64,000 nt of DNA from Paucimonas lemoignei (GTDB lineage: Bacteria; Pseudomonadota; Gammaproteobacteria; Burkholderiales; Burkholderiaceae_D): the NCBI RefSeq assembly GCF_004342585.1, contig NZ_SLZQ01000001.1, positions 620,001 to 684,000 on the forward strand, read 5' to 3'. The translations under genes were made by a program, and so were the position numbers. Positions 1 to 8,277 of this stretch are shown in pieces (the stretch's first letter is position 1; each line of letters starts with the position of its first letter). Under the pieces are notes generated by a model. That model ran no database searches and was not told the DNA's origin. It saw only the letters and a list, made by a program, of their open reading frames with translations.

Positions 1-468
1 CTGTGATGCATCCTGTGCCTGGCGCGCATTGAGTGCTGCCTGCTGCTGATCTTCGACTTTAGCGCGCGCCGCTCTTTCCGCCGCTTTAAGCTCGTCCAGC
101 GCTTTTGTTCTCGCGATGAGTTCCTGGTCCTGGTCAGGACGCATAGTCGCATGGCGCGTGGAAAGCCAGTTCGAAAAGGTGTCATGCGCAGTACGGGAAT
201 TGGACTGGGCGACATTCAGTTTAAGCTCGGCCTGTTCGAGCGCCTCGTTGGCGACGCGCGCATTTTCCTGCGCAAGGCGTATCTTCTCTCGCGCCTCCCG
301 GGCGGCAGGTTGCGCCTCAAAATCCTCAAGCGTATACCTATGCTCGACCTTCGGCAGATTGGAAATAAGCGTTCCGCCCAGGCCAATGAGGAATGTCGCA
401 AAGACGAATGCCACCAGCCATAATCCGCGCCTGAACCATTTTTCCGAAAGCCGCAGGGATTTACTCAT
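1..468 (-). CDS. Partial membrane-anchored coiled-coil protein (3' end outside window)
   Basis: The reading frame starts at ATG 466-468 behind a good ribosome binding site (GGAGAA, about 8 bases upstream) and stays open for 156 codons to the window edge, so the C-terminus is missing. The N-terminus has a short basic stretch (MSKSLRLSEKWFRRG) and then one hydrophobic segment at about residues 16-36, which suggests an inner-membrane anchor. From about residue 50 the protein is rich in Ala, Glu, Arg, Lys and Gln with a heptad-like pattern, so a long coiled coil is likely. No family was recognised and no function is claimed. It is transcribed away from the lplT-like gene, with 203 bases between them. 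Confidence 0.75.
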   Translation of the reverse strand, partial: MSKSLRLSEKWFRRGLWLVAFVFATFLIGLGGTLISNLPKVEHRYTLEDFEAQPAAREAREKIRLAQENARVANEALEQAELKLNVAQSNSRTAHDTFSNWLSTRHATMRPDQDQELIARTKALDELKAAERAARAKVEDQQQAALNARQAQDASQ

Positions 469-671
469 CAGGGTTCTCCATATCAAATTGCGGATGTTTT
501 TGCCGCAAGTGACTGCAATATCGAATTCGGATTCCTGTCCAGCATGCCGTGCCAGTCCACCGAACAAGCGCGCATCGAGCGCCATACGTCAGATGTAATA
601 CATGACCGCCATCACCAGCAACATGTCACAAAACTGTTTTACTCATTCTTATTGTGACGTCGAGTTGGTAT

Positions 672-2552
672 TTATTTGTGCGGCCCACGTAACGAAAGTA
701 CCTGCTCCCTCAAGCGATCAGGTGTCACTTCGGTTGGCTGTACCAGATTGCCGGCTTTCACGGCAATTTTGGCGAACAAGCCATGCTTCAAGCGACGCAA
801 TGCAGGCTTGCTATCCCGGGTAAACACACTGCCCCACAGGCCCTGCAACGCAAGAGGGATCACGGGCACAGGCGTGCGTTCGATGATGCGCTGCACGCCG
901 GACTTAAATTCCGCGATTTCACCGTCAGAGGTCAGGCAGCCTTCCGGAAAAATGCAAACCAGGTCGCCATCCTTGAGAGCGGCGTCGATCGTATCGTAGG
1001 CGCGCTCCAGCACTTCGGGGTTTTCCTTGCCGGGAGCAATGGGGATGGCCTTACTGGTGCGGAAAATAAAATTTAGCAGCGGAATCCGAAAGATCCGATG
1101 GTCCATGACAAAGCGGATTGGACGGCGGCAAGCAGCTGAAATCACCAGTGCATCGACATACGACACGTGATTGCAAACCAGCAGTGCCGGGCCCTCTTCC
1201 GGAATCGCCTCGACGTTATCCTTTTTCAGACGATAAAGCGTATGGACAAGGATCCACACCAGAAAGCGCATGAGGAATTCCGGCACCAGGGTGAAGATAT
1301 AGATCGCCACCAGTGCATTGATCAAGGAGGTGGCGAGCAGCACCTGCGGAATGGTCAGGCCGGCGCTGAACATGCCGATGACCATGCCGACGGACAGCAC
1401 CATGAAGAGCGCATTGAGAATGTTATTGCCAGCGATGATGCGCGAGCGATGCGCCGGCTCGCTGCGGATCTGGATCAGCGCGTACAGCGGCACGATATAG
1501 AAACCGCCGAACATGCCGATCAGGCACAGGTCGATAATCAAACGCAAATGAGAACGATCCGCCAGGAATGCCCAGACATCCTGCACGGGAGGCGCAGGCA
1601 GATTGGCCATGGCGAAATAGGCATCCACGCCGAATACCGTCAGACCGATCGCACCGAATGGCACCAGGCCGATCTCGACCTTGTGCCCCGAAAGACGTTC
1701 GCATAGCAGCGAGCCGATACCCACGCCAACGGAGAACAATGTCAGCAACAGGCTGACCACGCTTTCATCGCCATGCAATACATCCTTGGTCAGATTCGGA
1801 AACTGCGACAGAAATACCAGGCCGAATGCCCAGAACCAGCTAATCCCGAGAATGGACAGAAACACGGTGCGATTCTGCCTGGTGAATTTCAGGTTGCGCC
1901 AGGTTTCCGTAAACGGATTCCAGTTGATCTTCATGGTCGCCGCTTCTTCTGTAGGCGGCGCAGAAGGAATCCCGCGACTGGACAAATAACCGATGATGGC
2001 AATCACCAATGCCGAGACGCCGACAAGCATGGCGCCGTTCTGCTTGGCGATCAGCACGCCGCCAATCATCGTGCCCAGCAGGATCGCGACATTGGTGCCC
2101 ATCTCGACCATGCCGTTGCCGCCCACCAGCTCTTCGGATTTCAGGTGCTGCGGCAGGATTGCATATTTGACCGGTCCAAAGATCGTGGAATGCAAGCCCA
2201 TCAGAAACAGCGCACCCATGAGCAGATAAAGATTCTTGTAATAGAAACCTAAGCCGCCTATGGCCATGATGGCGATTTCCAGCAGCTTGACGAATCGCGC
2301 CAGCCTGGCCTTGTCCATCTTGTCGGCTATCTGTCCCGAAGTGGCGGAAAACAGGAAGAAAGGCAGGATGAACAAGCCGCCCGACAGCTGAATGACGATA
2401 TCCGGGCTCATGGAAGTGATCGAAGCCCCCTGGAACGCCAGCAGGATCATCATCGCGTTCTTGTACAGATTGTCGTTGAAGGCGCCGAGAAACTGTGTGA
2501 CGAAAAATGGCCCGAAACGGCGCTGCTTCAACAGGGAAAACTGACTGCTCAT
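672..2552 (-). CDS. LplT-like MFS lysophospholipid transporter fused to PlsC acyltransferase
   Basis: The first ~420 residues are a multi-span MFS domain with the LplT-type start FGPFFVTQFLGAFNDNLYKN; this family flips lysophospholipids across the inner membrane. The last ~180 residues are a PlsC-type glycerolipid acyltransferase with the catalytic HX4D motif in NHVSYVD (461-467) and FPEG (535-538). A fusion of flippase and acyltransferase would re-import lysophospholipid and re-acylate it at the same site. The ATG overlaps the stop of the upstream aas gene in an ATGA, so the two are translationally coupled. In many bacteria MFS, PlsC and acyl-ACP synthetase are one polypeptide; here they are split and PlsC occurs in both halves. 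Substrate is inferred from family and context. Confidence 0.9.
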   Translation of the reverse strand: MSSQFSLLKQRRFGPFFVTQFLGAFNDNLYKNAMMILLAFQGASITSMSPDIVIQLSGGLFILPFFLFSATSGQIADKMDKARLARFVKLLEIAIMAIGGLGFYYKNLYLLMGALFLMGLHSTIFGPVKYAILPQHLKSEELVGGNGMVEMGTNVAILLGTMIGGVLIAKQNGAMLVGVSALVIAIIGYLSSRGIPSAPPTEEAATMKINWNPFTETWRNLKFTRQNRTVFLSILGISWFWAFGLVFLSQFPNLTKDVLHGDESVVSLLLTLFSVGVGIGSLLCERLSGHKVEIGLVPFGAIGLTVFGVDAYFAMANLPAPPVQDVWAFLADRSHLRLIIDLCLIGMFGGFYIVPLYALIQIRSEPAHRSRIIAGNNILNALFMVLSVGMVIGMFSAGLTIPQVLLATSLINALVAIYIFTLVPEFLMRFLVWILVHTLYRLKKDNVEAIPEEGPALLVCNHVSYVDALVISAACRRPIRFVMDHRIFRIPLLNFIFRTSKAIPIAPGKENPEVLERAYDTIDAALKDGDLVCIFPEGCLTSDGEIAEFKSGVQRIIERTPVPVIPLALQGLWGSVFTRDSKPALRRLKHGLFAKIAVKAGNLVQPTEVTPDRLREQVLSLRGPHK

Positions 2553-4759
2553 TGCGTAACTCCTTCAGCGGAACTTGTTTCTGCTTCAGACGAAGCCGCC
2601 TTTTGCGGCGTTGATTGCCCCTGCGCCGGTCGCAGGTTTTCCGCCATTTTCTTCAGGCTGACGTAATCGATCTTGCCGGTGCCCAGCAGCGGCAGCTCCG
2701 TCACCGTGACGATACGGCGCGGCACGGCAAGCTCTGTCTGTCCCAATTCCTTCGCCGCAGTCTGCAAGCGTTCGCGCGACAGTTCGGCATCGGTCGTAAA
2801 GAGCACGATTGCCTCGCCCTTTTGTGCGTCGGGAATGGACGTAGCGGCATGCAAGGTTTGCGGCGATGCCTGGACTGCGATCTTTTCCACCACTTCCAGC
2901 GAAACCATTTCGCCGGCGATCTTGGCGAAGCGCTTGACACGTCCTCTGATCGAGATGAAACCATCCTCGTCGATGGCGACGATATCGCCGGTGTTATACC
3001 AGCCATCACCGATGTCGGATGATGGCGGTTCGATCACGCCAGGATGCTCGTACCGCAAATAGCCAAGCATCACGTTCGGACCCTTGACGTGCAACTGGCC
3101 GGCACCTTCAATGCCTGGTACCGGCACCAGCTTCGTCTCGAGACCAGGAAGTGCCGTGCCGACCGTGCCGGTACGGTAAGCCATCGGCGTGTTCACGGCG
3201 ATCACCGGCGCGGTTTCGGTGGCACCGTAACCTTCCAGGATACGAATACCGAATTTCTCGAACCATGTATTGCGCACGGAATCCGAGAGTTTCTCTGCCC
3301 CCGCCACGACGTAGCGCAAGCGATAGAAATCGTAAGGATGCGCAAAGCGGGCGTAATTGCCAAGGAAGGTCGATGTGCCGAACAGTACCGTGCATCCGCG
3401 GTCATAAATCACTTCGGGAATAATCCGGTAATGCAGCGGCGACGGATAGAGGAACAACCTGGTACCGGTCATCACCGGCAGCAGTGCGCCGGCTGTCAGA
3501 CCGAAACTGTGGAAGATCGGCAACGCATTCATGAACTTGTCTTCTGCCGAGAAGTCGATGACGGCGCGAATCTGGGCAATGTTCGACAACAGCGAGCGGT
3601 GCGAATGCACCACGCCCTTGGGCTTGCCTTCGGAGCCGGAAGTGAACAGGACCACCGCTGCCGAATTCGGATCGGTCGACTGGTTCGCCAGGCGCGGGAA
3701 GCGCATCGCATAAGCAATCAGCCACAACTTGTCCGCGATACTCAACAGTGACTTCAAATCCTCCAGATACAGGATGCGCACGTTCGCCAGGCTTTCGACC
3801 TGCAGGCCGATCTTGGCGGTTTCGAGGAACTGGCGGGAAGTGATGATAGTGCGGATGCCGGCTGCAATGCAGGCGTTCTGCATGCCATCCGCACCGGCCG
3901 TGTAATTCATCATGGCCGGAACGCGTTTGAACGCGGTCATGCCGATGACCATGCTTAGCGTCGGCGCCAGGTTGGGCAACAGCACGCCGATGTATTCGCC
4001 CGGGTTGCTGAGCTTGGTGCAGATGCGGCCCAGCGCCAGCGACATTTTGAGCAGATCGCCGTAGGAATATTCCACCTGTTTCAGGTCTTCCAGGAAGCGG
4101 TGCTTGCGGCCATGGATTTCCATTGCATCGAGCATGGAAAGGAAAAGCGTCTGCCGCGGTTGCGACTGGAATAGCATTTCCTGCATGATCTTGCGCATGC
4201 CTTCGCCTGCCTTGCGGCGACGCGCACGCGCGGTGCCGCCGGCCGTCATGGTCAGCGAAGTTGGCGGCAGAATCCTGATCGACAGATTGGGAAACAGCCG
4301 TTTCGGATAGCGGCCGCTCATACGGCTGAAATAACTGCGCGTGGCGCCATCGATACGTACCGGAACGATGGTTGCGCCGGTTTTGGCCGCCACGAAGGCT
4401 GGGCCGTCATAGATTTTCATCAGCGAACCGGTAACCGTGATGCGCCCTTCCGGGAAAATCACCACGGGCCGTCCGCTCTCCACCAGCTTGATGACGCGCT
4501 TCATCGCCATCGGACTGGTCGGATCCACCGCCAGATAATCCACCAGGCGCAGCATCAGCCGGAACCAGCGATTCTGTGCGATGGTGGTGTGGACGACAAA
4601 GACGGGATTAATCGGCAGGAACAGGCCAAGCAGCAAGCCATCGATGAATGACTCATGATTGGCCACCACGAGCAGGCGGTCCGCCTTGAACTGGCCATCG
4701 TCCTGCGGCGGCCGGACACGGAACAGCACGCGAAACACGAATCGCAAGAATGTCTTCAT
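2549..4759 (-). CDS. aas: Bifunctional acyltransferase / acyl-ACP (acyl-CoA) synthetase, Aas-like
   Basis: The N-terminal ~200 residues are a PlsC acyltransferase with NHESFID (34-40, HX4D) and FPEG (102-105). Residues ~200-710 are an AMP-binding adenylate-forming domain with the P-loop-like motif FTSGSEGKPKG (372-382), GYGATET and the YNTGD motif. This is the layout of E. coli Aas, which activates fatty acids onto ACP and uses them to re-acylate 2-acyl-glycerophosphoethanolamine. The C-terminal tail is low-complexity (Gln, Ser, Ala, Glu) and probably disordered. It is the first gene of a two-gene operon with the lplT-plsC fusion (4-base overlap). The intergenic region at 4760-5131 separates it from a divergent ceramidase-like gene. 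Confidence 0.9.
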   Translation of the reverse strand: MKTFLRFVFRVLFRVRPPQDDGQFKADRLLVVANHESFIDGLLLGLFLPINPVFVVHTTIAQNRWFRLMLRLVDYLAVDPTSPMAMKRVIKLVESGRPVVIFPEGRITVTGSLMKIYDGPAFVAAKTGATIVPVRIDGATRSYFSRMSGRYPKRLFPNLSIRILPPTSLTMTAGGTARARRRKAGEGMRKIMQEMLFQSQPRQTLFLSMLDAMEIHGRKHRFLEDLKQVEYSYGDLLKMSLALGRICTKLSNPGEYIGVLLPNLAPTLSMVIGMTAFKRVPAMMNYTAGADGMQNACIAAGIRTIITSRQFLETAKIGLQVESLANVRILYLEDLKSLLSIADKLWLIAYAMRFPRLANQSTDPNSAAVVLFTSGSEGKPKGVVHSHRSLLSNIAQIRAVIDFSAEDKFMNALPIFHSFGLTAGALLPVMTGTRLFLYPSPLHYRIIPEVIYDRGCTVLFGTSTFLGNYARFAHPYDFYRLRYVVAGAEKLSDSVRNTWFEKFGIRILEGYGATETAPVIAVNTPMAYRTGTVGTALPGLETKLVPVPGIEGAGQLHVKGPNVMLGYLRYEHPGVIEPPSSDIGDGWYNTGDIVAIDEDGFISIRGRVKRFAKIAGEMVSLEVVEKIAVQASPQTLHAATSIPDAQKGEAIVLFTTDAELSRERLQTAAKELGQTELAVPRRIVTVTELPLLGTGKIDYVSLKKMAENLRPAQGQSTPQKAASSEAETSSAEGVTQ

Positions 4760-5131
4760 CTCCCTTACCCCCTGTTTTCAGCAAGCGGATCGCATGCGCG
4801 CCGTGCTTCGCCCGCATTGGCAAACCAATTGACGGGCGTCGTTATTGTTATTTCAGAACTTGCATTTATAGCAAATAACATGCTGTTTTCCTATCCCATA
4901 TTCAAAATATTTCAGCCGGATTTCAACGCACTTGTCCGCTTCATGCGGGGATCGCGGCGCTCCCTGATACGTGCACAGAGTAGCGAGATACGTACCCATA
5001 TTGAACAAATATTAAATCAAGTATATTTTTTTAATACCAAAAGACCTACCATACTCGACATCACAGCTTAAACAGTCCCAGCGCTGGCCCTCTCTGCAAG
5101 ACTGCGCACTTCAACTATTCAAGGAGGCCAG
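4760..5131. other. Divergent intergenic region, AT-rich
   Basis: This 372-base gap separates two divergent genes (aas on minus, ceramidase-like on plus). The middle, about 4840-5060, is clearly richer in A and T than its surroundings, with runs of T near 5027 and several TTGAAC/TATATT-like hexamers, but no pair has a convincing 17-base spacing. The promoters of both flanking operons must lie here. A strong ribosome binding site (AAGGAGG) ends the region just before the gene at 5132. No further gene is supported. Confidence 0.5.
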
Positions 5132-5956
5132 ATGTCTCACCACACAACACCCTATCCCGCACAGGAAGGCGCTATGCCATCGCAGCGCCATATCCTGCCT
5201 ATCGCCATCGTCCTGATCACGGCTCTCGCCATGCTCTGGCATGGCCCGATCAATCAGCTATCCGACTATCACAACTTCGCCGACCAGCGGACATGGCTGG
5301 GCATCGAGCATGCCGCCGATGTCTTGTCGAATCTGGGATTTGCCGCCGTGGCAGCGTATGGATTGTTGATCTTGCGGCGACAGGAAGCGCATCCTGCCTT
5401 TGCCGCTGGTATTGCCGGATATCGATTGTTCTTCGGCGCCTTGGCGCTGACGGCACTGGGTTCGAGCTGGTACCACTTGGCGCCAGACAACGCGAGCCTG
5501 GTATTCGACCGCCTGCCGATTGCGCTGGCCTGTGCCGGCCTGCTGGCCGCAGTGTGGCGCGAAACGCTCGGCAGTCCGCGCTGGCTGGTGTGGTTGCTGG
5601 GCGCAGCGGCAATCGTCAGCGTCGCTTGGTGGCGCCTTACCGACCTGGAGGGTGCAGGAGACTTGAGGCCTTACTTGTTGCTGCAGTTATTGCCGCTGAT
5701 TCTGGTGCCGCTGCTGCAGCATCTGGCGGATCGACCACGGCAGGAACGCCTCATGTTTGCCAGCGCCATCGGCCTCTATGTCCTGGCCAAGCTATGTGAG
5801 CTGGCGGACTGGCAAATGCTGGATGCACTTGCGCTCATAAGCGGACATACCTTGAAGCATGTCCTTGCCAGCCTCGCGGCGCTCATCGTCGCGCGCCAAC
5901 TGGCAAGCCGGGTTCGCCATGCCGGCTCGTCGATTCCGCATCCGCAAGCCAAGTAG
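5132..5956 (+). CDS. Ceramidase-like multi-span membrane protein (CREST superfamily)
   Basis: This 274-residue protein has about seven hydrophobic segments. It carries the pattern of the alkaline ceramidase/CREST group: NFADQR, then GIEHAADVLSNLGF (about residues 60-72), SSWYHLAPDN, the short VFDRLP motif, and a C-terminal HTLKHVLAS. In the family the conserved Asp, Ser and His residues bind zinc and catalyse amide hydrolysis of ceramide-like lipids; activity here is unproven. ATG 5132 is chosen because AAGGAGG lies 7 bases upstream; an internal ATG at 5174 has no such site. It is monocistronic, divergent from aas/lplT and convergent with the regulator at 5966, only 9 bases away. Confidence 0.8.
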   Translation: MSHHTTPYPAQEGAMPSQRHILPIAIVLITALAMLWHGPINQLSDYHNFADQRTWLGIEHAADVLSNLGFAAVAAYGLLILRRQEAHPAFAAGIAGYRLFFGALALTALGSSWYHLAPDNASLVFDRLPIALACAGLLAAVWRETLGSPRWLVWLLGAAAIVSVAWWRLTDLEGAGDLRPYLLLQLLPLILVPLLQHLADRPRQERLMFASAIGLYVLAKLCELADWQMLDALALISGHTLKHVLASLAALIVARQLASRVRHAGSSIPHPQAK

Positions 5957-5965
5957 CAATATGAC

Positions 5966-6697
5966 TTAGCGCCGTATCTGCTGGAACGGCGCGAATTCCC
6001 AAGAACGCATGGCCAGCAGCAGCGTGTACCCTTCCCTATGCTGCTCGCCCAGCTTCTGGTCCGCCAGATGCTGTTGCGCAAAATCCTGGGCAACGCGCTG
6101 CAGCCGCTCCACGAAGAGCGGCGCCAGACTTTTGCTGATGGAGCCATGCACCAGCACCAGCGATTCATCTTCGCGGTCGAATCCACCGGCGAAGTAATCG
6201 TTCAAGGCATGGTCACGGAAGAAATTCATGACCGGACCATGCGGACGCCAGCGGAAAGTCTTCGCCACCTTCAAGCGGTAACGGTTCATCGGACGCAGCT
6301 CGATAAAACCTAGCCTGTCGAGCTGCACGAGATACTTGATCGTCTCGGCTTCAGACATCAGGTAGTTCTGCGTGATCTGCTCCAGCGTCCAATGACTCAG
6401 CACGCAAATCGCCACGAGCAGCAGCTTTCTGTCGCCGACGACCGCCTTTTCCTGCGCCAGCGTCAGCTCGGACAGCAGCGGCTGCGCATCCGCCACGCGG
6501 CGTGCCAGTTCGGAAAAATCCAGTTTCAAGGCTGCGCAAATCGCATCGATCCGCGATAGCGGCATATCCGCCTTGGCGAACATACGCTTGACGCTGGACT
6601 CCGCCATATCGAGCCGGCGCCCCAATTCCGCGTAGGTGACGTGGGCAGCTTTCAGTTCATCCTTGAGCACGCTGATCAGTTTGGCAGTGGTCGTCAT
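5966..6697 (-). CDS. XRE/Cro-type helix-turn-helix transcriptional regulator
   Basis: The N-terminal ~65 residues form a lambda-repressor-like helix-turn-helix: a segment reading YAELGRRLDM, then AESSVKRMF as recognition helix, followed by MPLSRIDAICAALKL. The remaining ~175 residues contain a second winged-helix-like part (LEQITQNYLMSEAETIKYLVQLDRLG in two short motifs) and a C-terminal domain of unknown role. The start at ATG 6697 (243 residues) is preferred over a TTG at 6772, because the extra 25 residues lie outside the domain and the TTG falls inside a candidate operator. It is divergent from the secreted-protein operon at 6879, which suggests that it controls that operon and itself. 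Ligand unknown. Confidence 0.8.
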   Translation of the reverse strand: MTTTAKLISVLKDELKAAHVTYAELGRRLDMAESSVKRMFAKADMPLSRIDAICAALKLDFSELARRVADAQPLLSELTLAQEKAVVGDRKLLLVAICVLSHWTLEQITQNYLMSEAETIKYLVQLDRLGFIELRPMNRYRLKVAKTFRWRPHGPVMNFFRDHALNDYFAGGFDREDESLVLVHGSISKSLAPLFVERLQRVAQDFAQQHLADQKLGEQHREGYTLLLAMRSWEFAPFQQIRR

Positions 6698-6756
6698 AAG
6701 GTGATTTTTTGGTCGAAGGTCGAATAGCTTTCGAGATGCCTCTTTAAAAGATTGCC

Positions 6757-6816
6757 GAAATGGTATCACCAAATAATACCCAAAGGCGAAAGCAGCAGCA
6801 CTGGCATCACCATTTC
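6757..6816. promoter_or_regulatory. Candidate operator: paired inverted repeats between regulator and secreted operon
   Basis: Two near-identical partial palindromes, TGGTATCACCA (6761-6771) and TGGCATCACCA (6802-6812), lie 41 bases apart, centre to centre about four helical turns. They are also the inner parts of a larger inverted repeat with 8-base arms GAAATGGT (6757-6764) and ACCATTTC (6809-6816). The position, between a helix-turn-helix gene and a divergent operon, fits a binding site of that regulator. A TTGGTG hexamer overlapping the first element could be the regulator's own -35. Function is inferred. Confidence 0.45.
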
Positions 6817-6878
6817 AACATCCGCCACGCGTCATTCAACAGAATCGCACCGCAGAACGACTACACAAGGAGCACTTC

Positions 6879-7421
6879 ATGAATTCTCATTTGCAGACAA
6901 CTGGGCCGTTCCATGTACCGGCCAATAAGAACTCCCCCTCGTCTTCGGGAAGCTCGCGCATGCGGCGTTTGCTGAACACATCGCTGGCAGCGCTATGCTT
7001 TGCCACCGCCGCATTAAGCGCAAGTACCAATGCCTATGCAAGTCAGGATGCCTCTACCGCGGCCAGCACCGCTTCCATGCTGCCTGTCGCTTCGTTGCTT
7101 GTCGGCGGCAGCGCTGTTGCCGGATCGGTCGCTACTGTTCCATTGGCGTTATCTACCTCGGGCGCGGTACTGGTTGTCAAAGCGGTGGAAAGCACGGCGC
7201 GCGGCACGGAGCTGGTACTGGAGCGTCTTTCGGACGGCGCCCGCGTCAGTCTCGAAATCGCCGGCAGAAGCATAGCTGCCGCATCGGTAGCGGTAGGCAC
7301 CACCGTCACCGTCAGCTTGATCGCCGCTGGATGCATCCTGTCGGTTGCACAGGAAGCCATCGCATTCGTGCCAAATAAGCTGGGACATACCCTTCTGCAC
7401 AATGAACAAGTCACTTATTAA
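6879..7421 (+). CDS. Small secreted/envelope protein, first gene of DUF2145 operon
   Basis: The start ATG 6879 follows a good ribosome binding site (AAGGAG). An unusually long N-terminal region of about 27 residues precedes MRRLLNTSLAALCFATAAL, a signal peptide that probably ends at NAYAS (about 56). An in-frame ATG at 6960 directly before the MRRLL core is a possible alternative start. The mature part is small, Ala/Val/Ser-rich, with a hydrophobic stretch (PVASLLVGGSAVAGSVA), a central charged ELVLERLSDGARVSLE strip, and a second hydrophobic part ending in FVPNKLGHTLLHNE. I recall similar small secreted proteins beside DUF2145 proteins in other proteobacteria, but cannot check that here. Function unknown. 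Its stop overlaps the next gene, so the two are probably made together. Confidence 0.75.
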   Translation: MNSHLQTTGPFHVPANKNSPSSSGSSRMRRLLNTSLAALCFATAALSASTNAYASQDASTAASTASMLPVASLLVGGSAVAGSVATVPLALSTSGAVLVVKAVESTARGTELVLERLSDGARVSLEIAGRSIAAASVAVGTTVTVSLIAAGCILSVAQEAIAFVPNKLGHTLLHNEQVTY

Positions 7422-8238
7422 GATCATGCATACCTGGAAAACCCGATTTGCCGTCACGATTCTTTCCATTGGCATGTTGGCGCCGTTAGCGGCCCATGCC
7501 GGGCGATCGTGCGAAGAAAACAAGCCGACGACGGAGACGATCGAGCGTGGGCTAACTCTGGCAGTCCAGACAACCAAGGAGCTGGATGCAAGCGGCCAGG
7601 ATGTGGTCCTGCTCGCCCGCAAGGGGCAGGATTTGTCCAAGCACGGCGTTCAATATTCGCATTTGGGTTTTGCCTATCGCCAGCCTGATGGAAATGGCGG
7701 CTACAGTTGGCGCGTGCTGCACAAGCTAAACCATTGTGGCACCGGTGTCGCGGCGATCTATCGCCAGGGCCTGGCCGAATTTTATCTGGATGATCTCTGG
7801 CGCTATGAAGCCGCCTATGTGGTGCCCAAGCCGGAAATCCAGAAGCGCCTGCTTGCGCTCTTCGCCGACATTGGACATGCCACCTGCCTGAACCAGCGTC
7901 AGTACAGTCTGGTCAGCTATGCCTGGGGACAGAAATACCAGCAATCCAACCAGTGGGCGCTTGAGACGCTCGCCATGGCGATCTCATCCGAGGTCAACTC
8001 GCGCGAGGAAGCCCAGGAATGGTTGCAATCGCAGGGATATCGGCCGACGGCCATCCGACTGGGTCCGCTTACCCGGCTTGGCGCCCGCATCTCGAAAGCC
8101 AATGTCGCTTTCGACGATCACCCTCCTTCGAAACGCTTTGCCGATGTGATTGAAACCGTGACTGCCGATTCGGTATTCATATGGATGAACAATGCCAATC
8201 TTGGCAGCCAGGCGGTCATCATCAGGCCGCGTCGATAG
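7402..8238 (+). CDS. DUF2145 family exported protein
   Basis: This 278-residue protein has a signal peptide (MNKSLIKIMHTWKTR, hydrophobic core, cleavage near AAHAG) and matches the DUF2145 pattern as I know it: GRSCEENKPT, LLARKGQDLSKHGVQYSH, then YSWRVLHKLNHCGT and a C-terminal part ending in ADSVFIW. Several conserved His, Cys and Tyr residues (YSHLGFAYR, LNHCGT) suggest a structured, perhaps enzymatic, periplasmic domain, but no function is established. The start ATG 7402 overlaps the upstream gene by 20 bases; ATG 7426 is an alternative. Neither has a strong ribosome binding site, which supports translational coupling to the upstream gene. It converges on the purine permease. Confidence 0.8.
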   Translation: MNKSLIKIMHTWKTRFAVTILSIGMLAPLAAHAGRSCEENKPTTETIERGLTLAVQTTKELDASGQDVVLLARKGQDLSKHGVQYSHLGFAYRQPDGNGGYSWRVLHKLNHCGTGVAAIYRQGLAEFYLDDLWRYEAAYVVPKPEIQKRLLALFADIGHATCLNQRQYSLVSYAWGQKYQQSNQWALETLAMAISSEVNSREEAQEWLQSQGYRPTAIRLGPLTRLGARISKANVAFDDHPPSKRFADVIETVTADSVFIWMNNANLGSQAVIIRPRR

Positions 8239-8277
8239 CGACCACTTTTAGCTAAACTATGTGGCCGGTTTCGATTG

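Noticed and set aside
6698-6772. Longer start (TTG 6772) for the XRE-type regulator
   Set aside because: It adds 25 residues outside the domain and overlaps the candidate operator; ATG 6697 is the simpler choice.
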